Origin: Oceanococcus sp. HetDA_MAG_MS8 | Lineage (GTDB): Bacteria; Pseudomonadota; Gammaproteobacteria; Nevskiales; Oceanococcaceae | Direction: 5' to 3' | Assembly: GCA_019192445.1 (NCBI GenBank) | Contig: JAHCMK010000002.1 | Span: forward strand, 186,001-250,000 | DNA: 64,000 nucleotides | Shown here: in pieces, positions 18,488-27,295 of the stretch | Layout of the letters: each line of letters begins with the position of its first letter | Position numbering within the stretch: position 1 is the stretch's first letter | Position numbers and translations under genes: made by a program | The notes under the pieces: model-generated | The model's input: the letters and a program-made list of their open reading frames with translations, nothing else | What the model was told of the DNA's origin: nothing | Database searches by the model: none

Positions 18488-19504
18488 CTATGGGCCAATG
18501 CCCCCTCTGCCCAAGAATCCATGCTTGGCACCCCGACAAAAAAGACGAATGCGGCGCCACCTCTGATCGGCAATACCTATATCCAGCAACCAACGCAGCA
18601 AGACACGCATGAACTCGGCACCGACCCAGACCAGGGAGACAGCCGGTTGGCGCGCAATAAGAAGTAAATTACGGACTCGGTAATATTGTCGAAGTGGAGA
18701 ATGCAGCGGAAAGTGACGCCCCAGCACATTTACAGAGCGGTCCCCTAGCTGGTGGTGCATACCCGCGTCCCAGACCCCCAGTAACCGATAGCCGAGACTA
18801 CGTGCTCTAAAACACCATTCCACATCCACATATCCAATGTGTAGATCGCGCCTAAACTCACCAACGCGCTCGAAAGCCTCAAGCGGAATGAGTGTTCCCG
18901 AGGCGGCGCAATAGTCAATGTCGCAATACCGCTCGCCAGTGCGTCTTTGTTGACGCCGTCTGAGCCCACCTTTTAATTGGAAGAACGGGGCCCGAGAAGT
19001 CAGCTGAGAGTCAACATAGTACGACGCCAAAGCTGCAAATCCATGCTGGTCGCGCGGCCATAGATCGCTGAACGCGCCGGCCAAGGTGTCAATTTGACCT
19101 GACTCCGGAAGGCTGTCCTGGTCGAAAAGGATGACCGCCTTCCAGCCTTGCTCTTGTGCGTAAGAAAATGCTCGGTTCTGTGCTGCTGCAAGACCGGTGT
19201 TCGAGGACATGCGCAGGAGCTTGATCGAGGGTTGCTCAACTCCGTCCAGAGCCTGCTCTGCCTGAAGCCCCCCATCCTCACTCCCATCGTCAATGAGAAC
19301 CATTGGATGACCACTGTCAACAATGACAGCAAGGAGCTTTCGCAGATGATTGCCATCGGGGTTAAAGCAACACACCGCAACCCCAACACCGTCCTCAGTC
19401 AATCTCTGCATCTCTTCTTTCATTGTGAACACGGACAGGACCAGATAACTCGGGTGCATAGGTGCGCCACCTTGGGAGCGCTGCAAGGCAATTTCGACAT
19501 GCAT
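18488..19504 (-). CDS. GT2-family (rhamnosyltransferase-like) glycosyltransferase
   Basis: Probably transfers rhamnose from the dTDP-rhamnose made by the following rml genes. A GT-A fold is visible: VAVCCFNPDGNHLRKLL, LIDDGSEDGG, the metal-binding ILFDQDSLPESG, CAASGTLIPLEAFERVGEF and HIGYVDVEWCFRARSLGY, the pattern of the RfbF-type rhamnosyltransferase family. A ~100-residue basic tail follows. 338 residues from the ATG at 19504; in-frame ATGs at 19459 and 19423 are also possible, and the domain itself starts only after the last. It is placed directly upstream of rmlB on the same strand and divergent from the acylase gene. Confidence 0.85.
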   Translation of the reverse strand: MHVEIALQRSQGGAPMHPSYLVLSVFTMKEEMQRLTEDGVGVAVCCFNPDGNHLRKLLAVIVDSGHPMVLIDDGSEDGGLQAEQALDGVEQPSIKLLRMSSNTGLAAAQNRAFSYAQEQGWKAVILFDQDSLPESGQIDTLAGAFSDLWPRDQHGFAALASYYVDSQLTSRAPFFQLKGGLRRRQQRRTGERYCDIDYCAASGTLIPLEAFERVGEFRRDLHIGYVDVEWCFRARSLGYRLLGVWDAGMHHQLGDRSVNVLGRHFPLHSPLRQYYRVRNLLLIARQPAVSLVWVGAEFMRVLLRWLLDIGIADQRWRRIRLFCRGAKHGFLGRGGIGP

Positions 19505-19763
19505 TCATTCGCGATATCGCCCCCTTAGCCCATCTTGCCGGCGCTTAGCTGGCAACCAATAAGGATGATAACCCTTCGGAAATGGCGAGGACTCCTCGAT
19601 CAGCTTTGCACAGAGGTTCCGGGGCGCTGCTGCAGCTGCGGGATGAGTTTGGGAGAAAGCTAATGGTCTCGGGGAGCTTGGGCCGTAGTAAATGCTGCGG
19701 TTCATCTCGAGGTCGTCCGCTACGGCTGCTAAAGTAACTGCAGACCTCGAGGAGACACCCCCC

Positions 19764-22202
19764 ATGTTGCACATGCATTTGCTGCGTGCGGCAATCGTTA
19801 GCAGCCTGACCATGATGGTGAGCTGTGGCGGCGGCCGTACAGACACTACTTCCCCTGCCAGTCGGGATGGAGCCAACGCCGGTTTGTCAGCGGAAGTCAT
19901 CCGCACCGAACGCGGCGTACCCCATATTTTTGCGGATGATTTTGCCGGCTTTGGCTATGGCTACGGTTATGTGCATGCCGAAGACAACCTCTGCGTGCTG
20001 GCCGAAGACCTGCTCACCATTCGTGGCGAGCGCGCAAAATTTTTGGGCCGCGACGGCAGCTACACCATCGAGCCCAACGGGGCGACCGCCGATAACGTCA
20101 CATCCGACTTCTTCTGGAAGCACGTGCTCGGTCCCGAAGAAATCGCGCGCATTGCGGCCGACTCGGATGCCGAAGCCATCGCGGCTACCGAAGGTTTTGT
20201 GGCCGGCTACAACCGCTACCTGCGCGAGTTGCGTGCGGGTGAGCATCCGGGGCGTCATCAAGCCTGCGCCGACGCCGAGTGGACTGGCCCGATCACGGTG
20301 GATGACATGTATCGGCGCTATTTCCGCCTCTCCGTGCTCGCCTCCAGCAGTGTCTTCGTGAATGAGGTGGCCAATGCAGCCCCTCCGGGCCTCAATAATT
20401 TGCCGCTGCCCGTGGATGCCGAGCGCGTGGCCCAACTGGACCCGCGCGACTTTCCGCTGGGCGAAGGCTTGAAAATTGGCTCCAACATGTACGGCCTGGG
20501 CCGGGAAGTCACCAGCGATGGCTCCACCATGCTGTTCGGCAATCCGCACTTTCCCTGGAAAGGCACCGAGCGCTTGTATTTGGCCCACGGCATCCTGTCC
20601 GATGTAAACATCATGGGCGTGGGCTTGTATGGCGTGCCGGCAGCGCTGATTGGCTTTACAGATCAGTTCGCCTGGAGCCATACGGTGTCCACCGCGTATC
20701 GCTTCAGCTTTTACGAACTCACCCTGAACCCGCTGGACCCCACGCAGTACATCTACGAGGGCGAGATTCGGGATCTGGAGGCCAGCGAGGTCGCAGTCGA
20801 AATTCTCGAGGCCGATGGCAGCACCACCACCGAGACCCGCACCCTCTACACCAGCCAATTCGGCCCCATGCTGGAGCTGCAAGTCAGTGGCGTGCCGGTG
20901 CTGGAGTGGAGCCCGCTCAAGGCCTACACCTTGCGCGACGCCAATGCCGAAAACACCCGCTTGATGAACCAGTTTTTCCGCTGGAACCAGGCTCAGTCCT
21001 TGGATGAGTTCAAACGCCTACATGGCGAAGTGCTGGGCGTGCCTTGGGTGAATACCGTGGCGGCCGGCCCCGACCAGCCTGTGTACTACGGCGATGTGAC
21101 CGTGGTGCCCAATGTGCCCGACAGCAAGGTGCAAACCTGCTCGGCCCAACCACTGGCGCTGGCACTGGGCCAGCTCCTGCCGGGCCTGCCCCTGCTGGAT
21201 GGCTCACGCGCCGCCTGTGAGTGGGATACCGATACCGACGCCCCAGCTCCCGGCATCTTTGGCCCCGACAATTTGCCCAAACAGGAGCGCGAGGACTGGG
21301 TGCACAACTGCAACGACAGTTACTGGCTGACCAACCCCGAAGACCCCATTACTGGCTTCGCTGCCATCATTGGTGATGAGGAAACCGCCCGCACACTGCG
21401 CACCCGGCTGTGCATCAAGATGGTCCAGGACCGTCTGGCCGGTGCCGATGGTCTTGAGGGCGATCGTTTCAGCTACGAGCAACTCCAAGAGGTAGTACTC
21501 AACTCTAGAGTGCACTCTGCAGAACTGGCGCTGGATCAAGTACTGAGCAGCTACTGTTCCCTGCCCACCTTGATTGGCTCCGCCGGCCCGGTCGACCCGA
21601 CCGCCGCCTGTGCCGTGCTGGCCAACTGGGATCGCCGCAACAACCTCGACTCGGCCGGCGGCCATATCTGGCGGGAGTTCTGGCGCAATGTGGGCAGCCC
21701 ACTGCCGCTGGGTCCCGACCTCACCTGGCTCAGCCCATTCTCTGCGGCCGACCCCGTGAATACGCCCAACACCCTGAATGTGCTCAACCCGCTCACGCAG
21801 CAGGCTTTTGCCGATGCCATCAGCGCCGTGGAGGCCTCGCCCTTCGATCTGGATGCGGCCATGGGCACCATTCAGCGCAGCGGCGTGAATGGCGACATCC
21901 CCATCTTCGGCGGCGAAAGCTTCACCGGCAGCTTCACCATCGCCGCCTCCGGCCCACTCAGCGAAGCCGGCTACCCGGTGGATTATGGCAACAGCTACAT
22001 TCAAGCCGTGCAGTTCGGACCCGAGCCGGGCACCTTGAAGGCCGAAGCCTTCGTCACCTACTCCCAGTCCACTGACCCGGCCTCACCCTGGTTCCGCGAC
22101 TACACCGAAGCCTACTCCCGCAAAGATTGGCTGCGACTGCGCTACACCGAAGAGCAAGTGCGTAACGCGCCGGTGCAGGTTCGTTATCAGCTCAGCGAGT
22201 AA
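19764..22202 (+). CDS. Penicillin acylase family lipoprotein (Ntn-hydrolase)
   Basis: A 812-residue secreted amidase of the penicillin acylase / acyl-homoserine-lactone acylase superfamily. The ATG at 19764 has GAGGAGA upstream and gives a lipoprotein signal ending MMVSC; an earlier in-frame ATG at 19692 is less good. The alpha part carries ERGVPHIFADD and GYGYVHAEDNL. Autoproteolysis is expected before Ser240 in LKIGSNMYGLG, which becomes the N-terminal nucleophile; FGNPHFPW and WSHTVSTAYRF fit the beta subunit. Substrate is unknown: quorum-sensing lactones, lipopeptides or other amides are all possible. It is a single gene with a strong terminator behind it and diverges from the rhamnosyltransferase gene. 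Confidence 0.87.
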   Translation: MLHMHLLRAAIVSSLTMMVSCGGGRTDTTSPASRDGANAGLSAEVIRTERGVPHIFADDFAGFGYGYGYVHAEDNLCVLAEDLLTIRGERAKFLGRDGSYTIEPNGATADNVTSDFFWKHVLGPEEIARIAADSDAEAIAATEGFVAGYNRYLRELRAGEHPGRHQACADAEWTGPITVDDMYRRYFRLSVLASSSVFVNEVANAAPPGLNNLPLPVDAERVAQLDPRDFPLGEGLKIGSNMYGLGREVTSDGSTMLFGNPHFPWKGTERLYLAHGILSDVNIMGVGLYGVPAALIGFTDQFAWSHTVSTAYRFSFYELTLNPLDPTQYIYEGEIRDLEASEVAVEILEADGSTTTETRTLYTSQFGPMLELQVSGVPVLEWSPLKAYTLRDANAENTRLMNQFFRWNQAQSLDEFKRLHGEVLGVPWVNTVAAGPDQPVYYGDVTVVPNVPDSKVQTCSAQPLALALGQLLPGLPLLDGSRAACEWDTDTDAPAPGIFGPDNLPKQEREDWVHNCNDSYWLTNPEDPITGFAAIIGDEETARTLRTRLCIKMVQDRLAGADGLEGDRFSYEQLQEVVLNSRVHSAELALDQVLSSYCSLPTLIGSAGPVDPTAACAVLANWDRRNNLDSAGGHIWREFWRNVGSPLPLGPDLTWLSPFSAADPVNTPNTLNVLNPLTQQAFADAISAVEASPFDLDAAMGTIQRSGVNGDIPIFGGESFTGSFTIAASGPLSEAGYPVDYGNSYIQAVQFGPEPGTLKAEAFVTYSQSTDPASPWFRDYTEAYSRKDWLRLRYTEEQVRNAPVQVRYQLSE

Positions 22203-22217
22203 GCTAGGACGCTCACA

Positions 22218-22252
22218 AAAAAGCCCCGCGAACTCGCGGGGCTTTTTTTTTC
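22218..22252. terminator. Bidirectional rho-independent terminator
   Basis: A perfect GC-rich stem (AGCCCCGCG / CGCGGGGCT, loop AACT) flanked by an A run on the left and a run of nine T on the right. It can end transcripts from both the acylase gene and the convergent fumarase gene. Confidence 0.95.
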
Positions 22253-22266
22253 GAGCAAGGGACGAC

Positions 22267-23769
22267 TCAAGCCGCTGACTCGATCTTGAGCTTCCACACC
22301 TTCGGGCCGGTTTCATGCACCGACTCGCCGCTGGCATCCACGGCCACGGTCACGGGCATGTCCTTGACCTCAAACTCATAGATGGCTTCCATGCCTAGCT
22401 CGGGGAAGGCCACCACTTTGGAGCCGACGATGGCCTTGCTGACCAAATAAGCGGCGCCGCCAACCGCCATCAAGTAAACGGCGCCATGCTTTTTGATGGC
22501 TTCGCGGGCCACGGGGCCGCGTTCAGCCTTGCCCACCATCCCAATCAGGCCGGTTTTTTCCAGCACGGTGTCGGTGAACTTGTCCATGCGGGTGGCTGTG
22601 GTGGGGCCGGCTGGGCCCACCACTTCGTCACGCACGGGGTCAACCGGGCCCACGTAGTAGATGAACTTGCCTTTGAGGTCCACCGGCAGCTCTTCACCCC
22701 GGCTGAACATATCCACCATCTTCTTGTGCGCAGCATCGCGGCCGGTATACATCTTGCCGGAGAGCAGCAGCACATCGCCCGGCTTCCATTGCTGGGTGTC
22801 TGCGGCAGTGATGGTGTCCAGGTCCACGCGTTTGGCATCCCCGGCTTCGCGCGCGATCACTGGCCAGTCATCCAGGCTGGGCGGGGTGAGTACCGCCGGG
22901 CCGGAGCCATCCAGAGTGAAGTGAGCATGGCGGGTGGCCGCGCAATTGGGAATCATGGCCACGGGCAGGTTGGCCGCGTGGGTGGGGTAGTCCTTGATCT
23001 TAATATCGAGAACGGTGGTCAGGCCGCCCAAGCCCTGGGCACCAATGCCCAAGGCATTCACCGCATCCATGATATCCAGCCGCAGTTCTTCGATACGGCT
23101 GTTGGGGCCGCGCTGGCGCAGCTCATGGATGTCGATGGGGTCCATCAGAGATTCTTTGGCCAGCACCATGGCCTTCTCAGCAGTGCCGCCAATCCCCAGC
23201 CCCAACATGCCTGGCGGGCACCAGCCGGCGCCCATGGTCGGCACAGTTTTGACCACCCAGTCCACAATGGAATCGGAAGGGTTGAGCATTACAAACTTGG
23301 ACTTAGCCTCGGAACCACCGCCCTTGGCCGCCACCTTCACGTCCACGGTATTGCCCGGCACCAGCTCCATGTGGATCACCGCCGGGGTGTTGTCGCGGGT
23401 GTTCTGCCGCTTGCCGGCAGGGTCGGCTAGAATCGAGGCCCGCAGCACGTTATCGGGGTGTTGGTAGGCGCGGCGAACGCCTTCATTCACCATCTCCGCG
23501 ACGCTCATCTGCGCCTCAAAGCGCACATCCATGCCGACTTTTAAGAACACCGTGACGATGCCGGTGTCCTGACAAATCGGCCGGCGGCCTTCGGCACACA
23601 TGCGTGAGTTGATCAGAATCTGCGCCATCGCATCCTTGGCCGCCGGGTTCTCTTCCTTTTGCCAAGCTTCATGCACCGCCGTGATGAAGTCCTTGGGGTG
23701 GTAGTAGGAGATGAACTGCAGCGCGTCAGCAATGGACGAGATGAAGTCGTCCTGGCGAATGGTCGTCAT
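22267..23769 (-). CDS. fumA: Class I (iron-sulfur) fumarate hydratase
   Basis: Interconverts fumarate and malate in the TCA cycle using an oxygen-sensitive [4Fe-4S] cluster. 500 residues with N- and C-terminal fumerase domains fused, as in E. coli FumA/FumB. The three likely cluster ligands are Cys66 (RRPICQDTG), Cys184 (GAGWCPPG) and Cys276 (MIPNCAATRH); the lyase loop KGGGSEAKSKF is intact. It is a stand-alone gene. Upstream, between it and tolC, is a 13-base palindrome CCGTATTGTACGG (23797-23809) that contains a TACAAT-like -10 on the minus strand; whether it is a promoter is not certain. Confidence 0.95.
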   Translation of the reverse strand: MTTIRQDDFISSIADALQFISYYHPKDFITAVHEAWQKEENPAAKDAMAQILINSRMCAEGRRPICQDTGIVTVFLKVGMDVRFEAQMSVAEMVNEGVRRAYQHPDNVLRASILADPAGKRQNTRDNTPAVIHMELVPGNTVDVKVAAKGGGSEAKSKFVMLNPSDSIVDWVVKTVPTMGAGWCPPGMLGLGIGGTAEKAMVLAKESLMDPIDIHELRQRGPNSRIEELRLDIMDAVNALGIGAQGLGGLTTVLDIKIKDYPTHAANLPVAMIPNCAATRHAHFTLDGSGPAVLTPPSLDDWPVIAREAGDAKRVDLDTITAADTQQWKPGDVLLLSGKMYTGRDAAHKKMVDMFSRGEELPVDLKGKFIYYVGPVDPVRDEVVGPAGPTTATRMDKFTDTVLEKTGLIGMVGKAERGPVAREAIKKHGAVYLMAVGGAAYLVSKAIVGSKVVAFPELGMEAIYEFEVKDMPVTVAVDASGESVHETGPKVWKLKIESAA

Positions 23770-23869
23770 GGCGGGGTCTATAAGTCTGGACTCAACCCGT
23801 ATTGTACGGCCCGCAGGAGCCCTCTAGCGATGTCATGGTCGAGCGACTAGCCTCAAATCGCTAGGGCGC

Positions 23870-25222
23870 TCAGCGCCGCGGCTGCAATAGCGCATCGACG
23901 GCGGCTAAATCGGCACGACCCAAGCTGCCAACGGCAGCGGCCAAGCGCAGCCGACTGAGCAAATAACGGTGACGAGCTTTGGCCAAGTCCGACAGGGCTT
24001 TGCGTTCCTGGCCACGCACGGCGAGTTGATCCGCCAGAGTCGCAAGCCCGCTGCGGTAGCGACCATCTTGAGCATCAACAGCCGCTTGCGCCGAGCGCAA
24101 GGCACGCCGACTGGCAGATAACTGCACCACGCCCGTGACCACCCCGTCATATGCGTCACGGGTCGCGCGTTCTGCTTCGCGGCGCGCCGCTAGCAACTCG
24201 GCGTCACGCTGCCCCAGCACATGGTCAGCGACACGCACTTTTGCCAGGGTGGCCCCACCATCAAACACGGGCACGCCCAAGCGCAGCTCAATGCGGGAAT
24301 TTTGAGCCTCACGGCCCAACTGAAATTCGCTGGTATCGCTGTAAGCATGCTCGGCTTCTAAACGAAGTTTGGGCCAGAGTGAACGCTTACGTTCGCGCAG
24401 TTCGGATTGGGCCAAATCGCGCGCAATTGTGGCCTCCGCTACCACAGGGTTGGCCTCCAAGGCCTGCTCTACCCAAGGCTCAGGGCTGGCAGGCTGTGGG
24501 TTGTCCGCCGGAATGGGGCTGGCAAAACGAGTAGGCACGTCTGGCACCCGGCCCAAGAGCTCACGAATACCTTCACGCGCCGAGCGCAGCGCTGCAGCAG
24601 CGGTAATTTCGTCGGCCGCAGCGGCATCGCGTTCGGCTTCGACCAGCGCCAATTCGGCTGCGGTTGCCAAGCCCAGCTCCAATCGCGAAGCGAACTGGTC
24701 ACGCTGCTGGTCCATGGCCTGCAAATGGGCCACGGCGTAATCCAAGGCGACCACAGCCTCCAACCACAACACATACCGCTGGGCCACTTCCAGAATCATC
24801 TGCTGGTTGGCGACCAAATAATTCAGCTCGGCCCGCGCCTGGGTTTGCTTATATTGCGCCCAGCGCTCCCAGGCGGCCAAATCTAATACCGGCTGGACCA
24901 GCCGCACACCCGCATCAGTCACATTGCCGAGCAGGCGCTGCTCCTGAATAAACGGGGACTGGGTGTCGGTGGTGTCCACCCGCAGGCGTCCATAGCCGCC
25001 CTCGATTCCTACCTGGGGCAATAACCCCGCCCGGGCAATGCCAGCCTGCGCCAGGGCTGCTTCACGCTCTTGCGTCGCTGCCAGCAAGGCTGGAGCCTGC
25101 TGCGTAGCCTGATCGTAGATGGCGAGTAGTAACCCCGCCCACGCAGCCGGCGTGGTTACTATCAAACCAGCCAGCCACACAATGCGCCAAACCGGTTGCG
25201 ACTTCCCCATGGTCCTATTCAT
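23870..25222 (-). CDS. TolC-family outer membrane efflux protein
   Basis: A 450-residue outer membrane channel for a type I secretion or RND/ABC-type exporter. An N-terminal signal peptide ends TTPAAWA. Two repeats of the outer-membrane efflux domain follow, with long Ala/Glu/Arg-rich amphipathic helices (QATQQAPALLAA, then LLPQVGIEGGYGRL, and SLWPKLRLEAEHAY in the second half), full family length. It lies 193 bases after the esterase on the same strand as the polyketide-synthase genes and may export the product. Its adaptor partner could be the HlyD fusion encoded at 44.7-47 kb, but that is only inference. Confidence 0.9.
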   Translation of the reverse strand: MNRTMGKSQPVWRIVWLAGLIVTTPAAWAGLLLAIYDQATQQAPALLAATQEREAALAQAGIARAGLLPQVGIEGGYGRLRVDTTDTQSPFIQEQRLLGNVTDAGVRLVQPVLDLAAWERWAQYKQTQARAELNYLVANQQMILEVAQRYVLWLEAVVALDYAVAHLQAMDQQRDQFASRLELGLATAAELALVEAERDAAAADEITAAAALRSAREGIRELLGRVPDVPTRFASPIPADNPQPASPEPWVEQALEANPVVAEATIARDLAQSELRERKRSLWPKLRLEAEHAYSDTSEFQLGREAQNSRIELRLGVPVFDGGATLAKVRVADHVLGQRDAELLAARREAERATRDAYDGVVTGVVQLSASRRALRSAQAAVDAQDGRYRSGLATLADQLAVRGQERKALSDLAKARHRYLLSRLRLAAAVGSLGRADLAAVDALLQPRR

Positions 25223-25415
25223 TCCTTTACCAAGCCCGCCCCAAACAGGCTAAAGCGCTACGAAAATGTGAGTGTGGCACAGCCCCACATAGCCACCCTA
25301 TTCGGCCACTGCCAAGGGCCCAAGTCCAGGGGCACCTCAGCGAAATGGCACAGCTCAAAGCACTACTTTTGAGCGGCCCTCGAGCCCTTGGCCAATGATG
25401 GCCAAAGCGGTGCGC

Positions 25416-26303
25416 TTAGTCATGCTGGGCGAAGAAGGAAAACACCATCTCCGTGGCATCCACATCTTGCCGGTTCGGCCCAAGCATTCGTTTGAAGAAT
25501 GTTTTGCCGCCTGGCCACTGGTGACCCACCTTTTGCACCCCGCACCACCGCAGCGGTGCCTTGCTGCACTGCATCTCCTGACAACTACTTGGCCCACTCA
25601 AAGACTTGGTCGAGCTGCTGTTACACGCATTGGGCTTGGCATAGGCCTTCACCACCTCGGCCATAGCTGGACGATAACTACCGTCGAATTCGCCACCGTC
25701 CCACAGAATGCGCTCGTCGTCTCGCCCCTGCATCAACAAGGCCGGTACCGCTTGCCGAATGGGGTAGGACTTCAGCATGGGGCCACCTGCGACGGGTGCG
25801 ATGGCATCAAAGGTGCCGGGAGCTTCCACCATAATGCGGTGGATGAGCATGGAGCCATTGGAAAAGCCGGTTGCGAACACTGCCCCATTGCCAATACAGG
25901 CTGAGCTTTTGACGGCCTGAATGGCGGCTCGAATAAATGCCACATCATCGATCTTGGCTTCCATGGCAGGGCCGCAACAGTTGCCGGCATTCCAGGTACG
26001 TTTGTAGCCGTCCGGAAGCAGCAGCACCATGCCGTACTTATCTGCTGCGGCATAGAGCTCAGCTTGTTTGGCGAAAATCTCGCCGGTGCCAAGGCCGCCG
26101 TGCAAGCCCACCACCAAGTTACGATTGTTACTCGGGGCACTGGGCGGCACGTATACGGTATAGCTACGGTCTTGGTCGCCACTGCGCAGGCTGTGCTCAC
26201 TGGCACCAGTTTGGTCAGCAGCACTATCTGTAGCACAACCGGCGGCCCAAGCGGGCAGGCCTGCACTGAGAATCAGCAGGACCAAGGCATGCTTCCAACT
26301 CAT
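25416..26303 (-). CDS. PHB depolymerase / feruloyl esterase-like alpha/beta hydrolase, secreted
   Basis: A 295-residue exported serine esterase. The ATG at 26303 overlaps the TGA of the preceding hydrolase gene (ATGA), and gives a signal peptide ending PAWA-A. The hydrolase core shows VVGLHGGLGTG (oxyanion region), LLLPDGY, a Cys pair NCCGP, the nucleophile elbow GFSNG (Ser148) and the late catalytic His in GHQWPGG. The many cysteines suggest disulfides in the periplasm. The family covers esterase PHB depolymerases and feruloyl esterases; the actual ester is unknown. It is part of the run of genes after the polyketide synthase. Confidence 0.85.
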   Translation of the reverse strand: MSWKHALVLLILSAGLPAWAAGCATDSAADQTGASEHSLRSGDQDRSYTVYVPPSAPSNNRNLVVGLHGGLGTGEIFAKQAELYAAADKYGMVLLLPDGYKRTWNAGNCCGPAMEAKIDDVAFIRAAIQAVKSSACIGNGAVFATGFSNGSMLIHRIMVEAPGTFDAIAPVAGGPMLKSYPIRQAVPALLMQGRDDERILWDGGEFDGSYRPAMAEVVKAYAKPNACNSSSTKSLSGPSSCQEMQCSKAPLRWCGVQKVGHQWPGGKTFFKRMLGPNRQDVDATEMVFSFFAQHD

Positions 26304-27268
26304 GAGGCCACCTGCTGCAACTGTCCGGGCAGGCTGCGTAACCAAGCTTGAAGGCGCTCGCGCGTAGCTTGGGGATGAGTCGCGGGAAAGAAATGCCCAG
26401 CATGGGCGATTTGCGTGCAATGGGCCTGTGGCAGCAACTGCGCCAATGCCAGTTGGCTAGGCAGACAACGCGACTGAGCACCATAGGCCAGTAGTAATGG
26501 TACCTGACGGAGCTGGCTGCGAAGCCGCGCAGGTGTCGCTCCCATCACCACAAATTCGCGCTGGGCTTCGGTCATATCCAGCAGGCGTACAAACTGTTTG
26601 GCACTACGCAAGCCACCACGGCCCTGCCCAAAGGGTGTCCACTGCCCCATGGAAGGCAATGGAACTCCAGCGACGGTGGCACGTGCCAAAGCCTCCAAAT
26701 AGCGAAGCCCTACTTGGGTTTCTCCCTCCCACTCCGCAGGCGTGGCGCGCATCACGGCCTGTTCCAGGCGGCTTAATTCCGGCCCTTCATGCAGCCATTG
26801 CTGGGGTTGCAGACGGTTCACACGGGTATCCAACAACGCAAGCCCAGCTATTTTGTGAGGGTGCTGAGCGGCATATTCCAAAGCGACTCCGCCCCCATAG
26901 CTATGGCCCATGAGTAAAACCGGGCCCAGCTCTAATGTGTCAATGAGATGGGCCAGGTCCGCAGCCAGCGCAGTTGCGCTATACCCCGTTTCAGACACTC
27001 CTGAGTAGCCGTGACCGCGCAGGTCAAACAAGGTGACTCGGTAACCCGCCTGCACCAGCCACTGGGCATGGCTGGCATACCAAAAGGCGCGGTTACTCGC
27101 CAAACCATGAACCAACACCACATCAGGGCCGACACCCATCTGCTGATAGGCCAAAGCCACACCGTCACGGTCTAAAGCCGCCATATCAACAGCCCTCCAT
27201 GGCGATTGCGGGGGTGCGCTCGCTGCGTTTTCGACCACTATGGCCAGGGAGTGGGGCCTGCCAACCAT
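26300..27268 (-). CDS. Alpha/beta hydrolase (possible product-release thioesterase)
   Basis: A 322-residue cytoplasmic alpha/beta hydrolase with VVLVHGLASNRAFW (oxyanion HG), LFDLRGHGYSG, the nucleophile elbow GHSYGGG (Ser at about 142) and the late His in HAGHFFPATHP. ATG at 27268 has CAGG just upstream; an in-frame ATG at 27184 starts nearer to the domain. It begins 27 bases after the KS-AT-PPTase gene and overlaps the next esterase by 4 bases, so it is in the synthase operon. Because the synthase proteins lack an obvious thioesterase domain, this enzyme is a candidate to release the acyl chain; that is inference from position. Confidence 0.85.
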   Translation of the reverse strand: MVGRPHSLAIVVENAASAPPQSPWRAVDMAALDRDGVALAYQQMGVGPDVVLVHGLASNRAFWYASHAQWLVQAGYRVTLFDLRGHGYSGVSETGYSATALAADLAHLIDTLELGPVLLMGHSYGGGVALEYAAQHPHKIAGLALLDTRVNRLQPQQWLHEGPELSRLEQAVMRATPAEWEGETQVGLRYLEALARATVAGVPLPSMGQWTPFGQGRGGLRSAKQFVRLLDMTEAQREFVVMGATPARLRSQLRQVPLLLAYGAQSRCLPSQLALAQLLPQAHCTQIAHAGHFFPATHPQATRERLQAWLRSLPGQLQQVAS

Positions 27269-27295
27269 CCTGGCGGCAGTGCTGAACTCTATTTG

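Noticed and set aside
19887-22004. Long minus-strand frames (331 and 266 codons) inside the acylase gene
   Set aside because: They are antisense to a well-supported gene, have low-complexity Gly/Ala/His/Val-rich translations and no family pattern.
22486-23430. 314-codon plus-strand frame inside the fumarase gene
   Set aside because: Antisense to fumA; the composition (His/Gly-rich) is that of a shadow frame in G+C-rich DNA.
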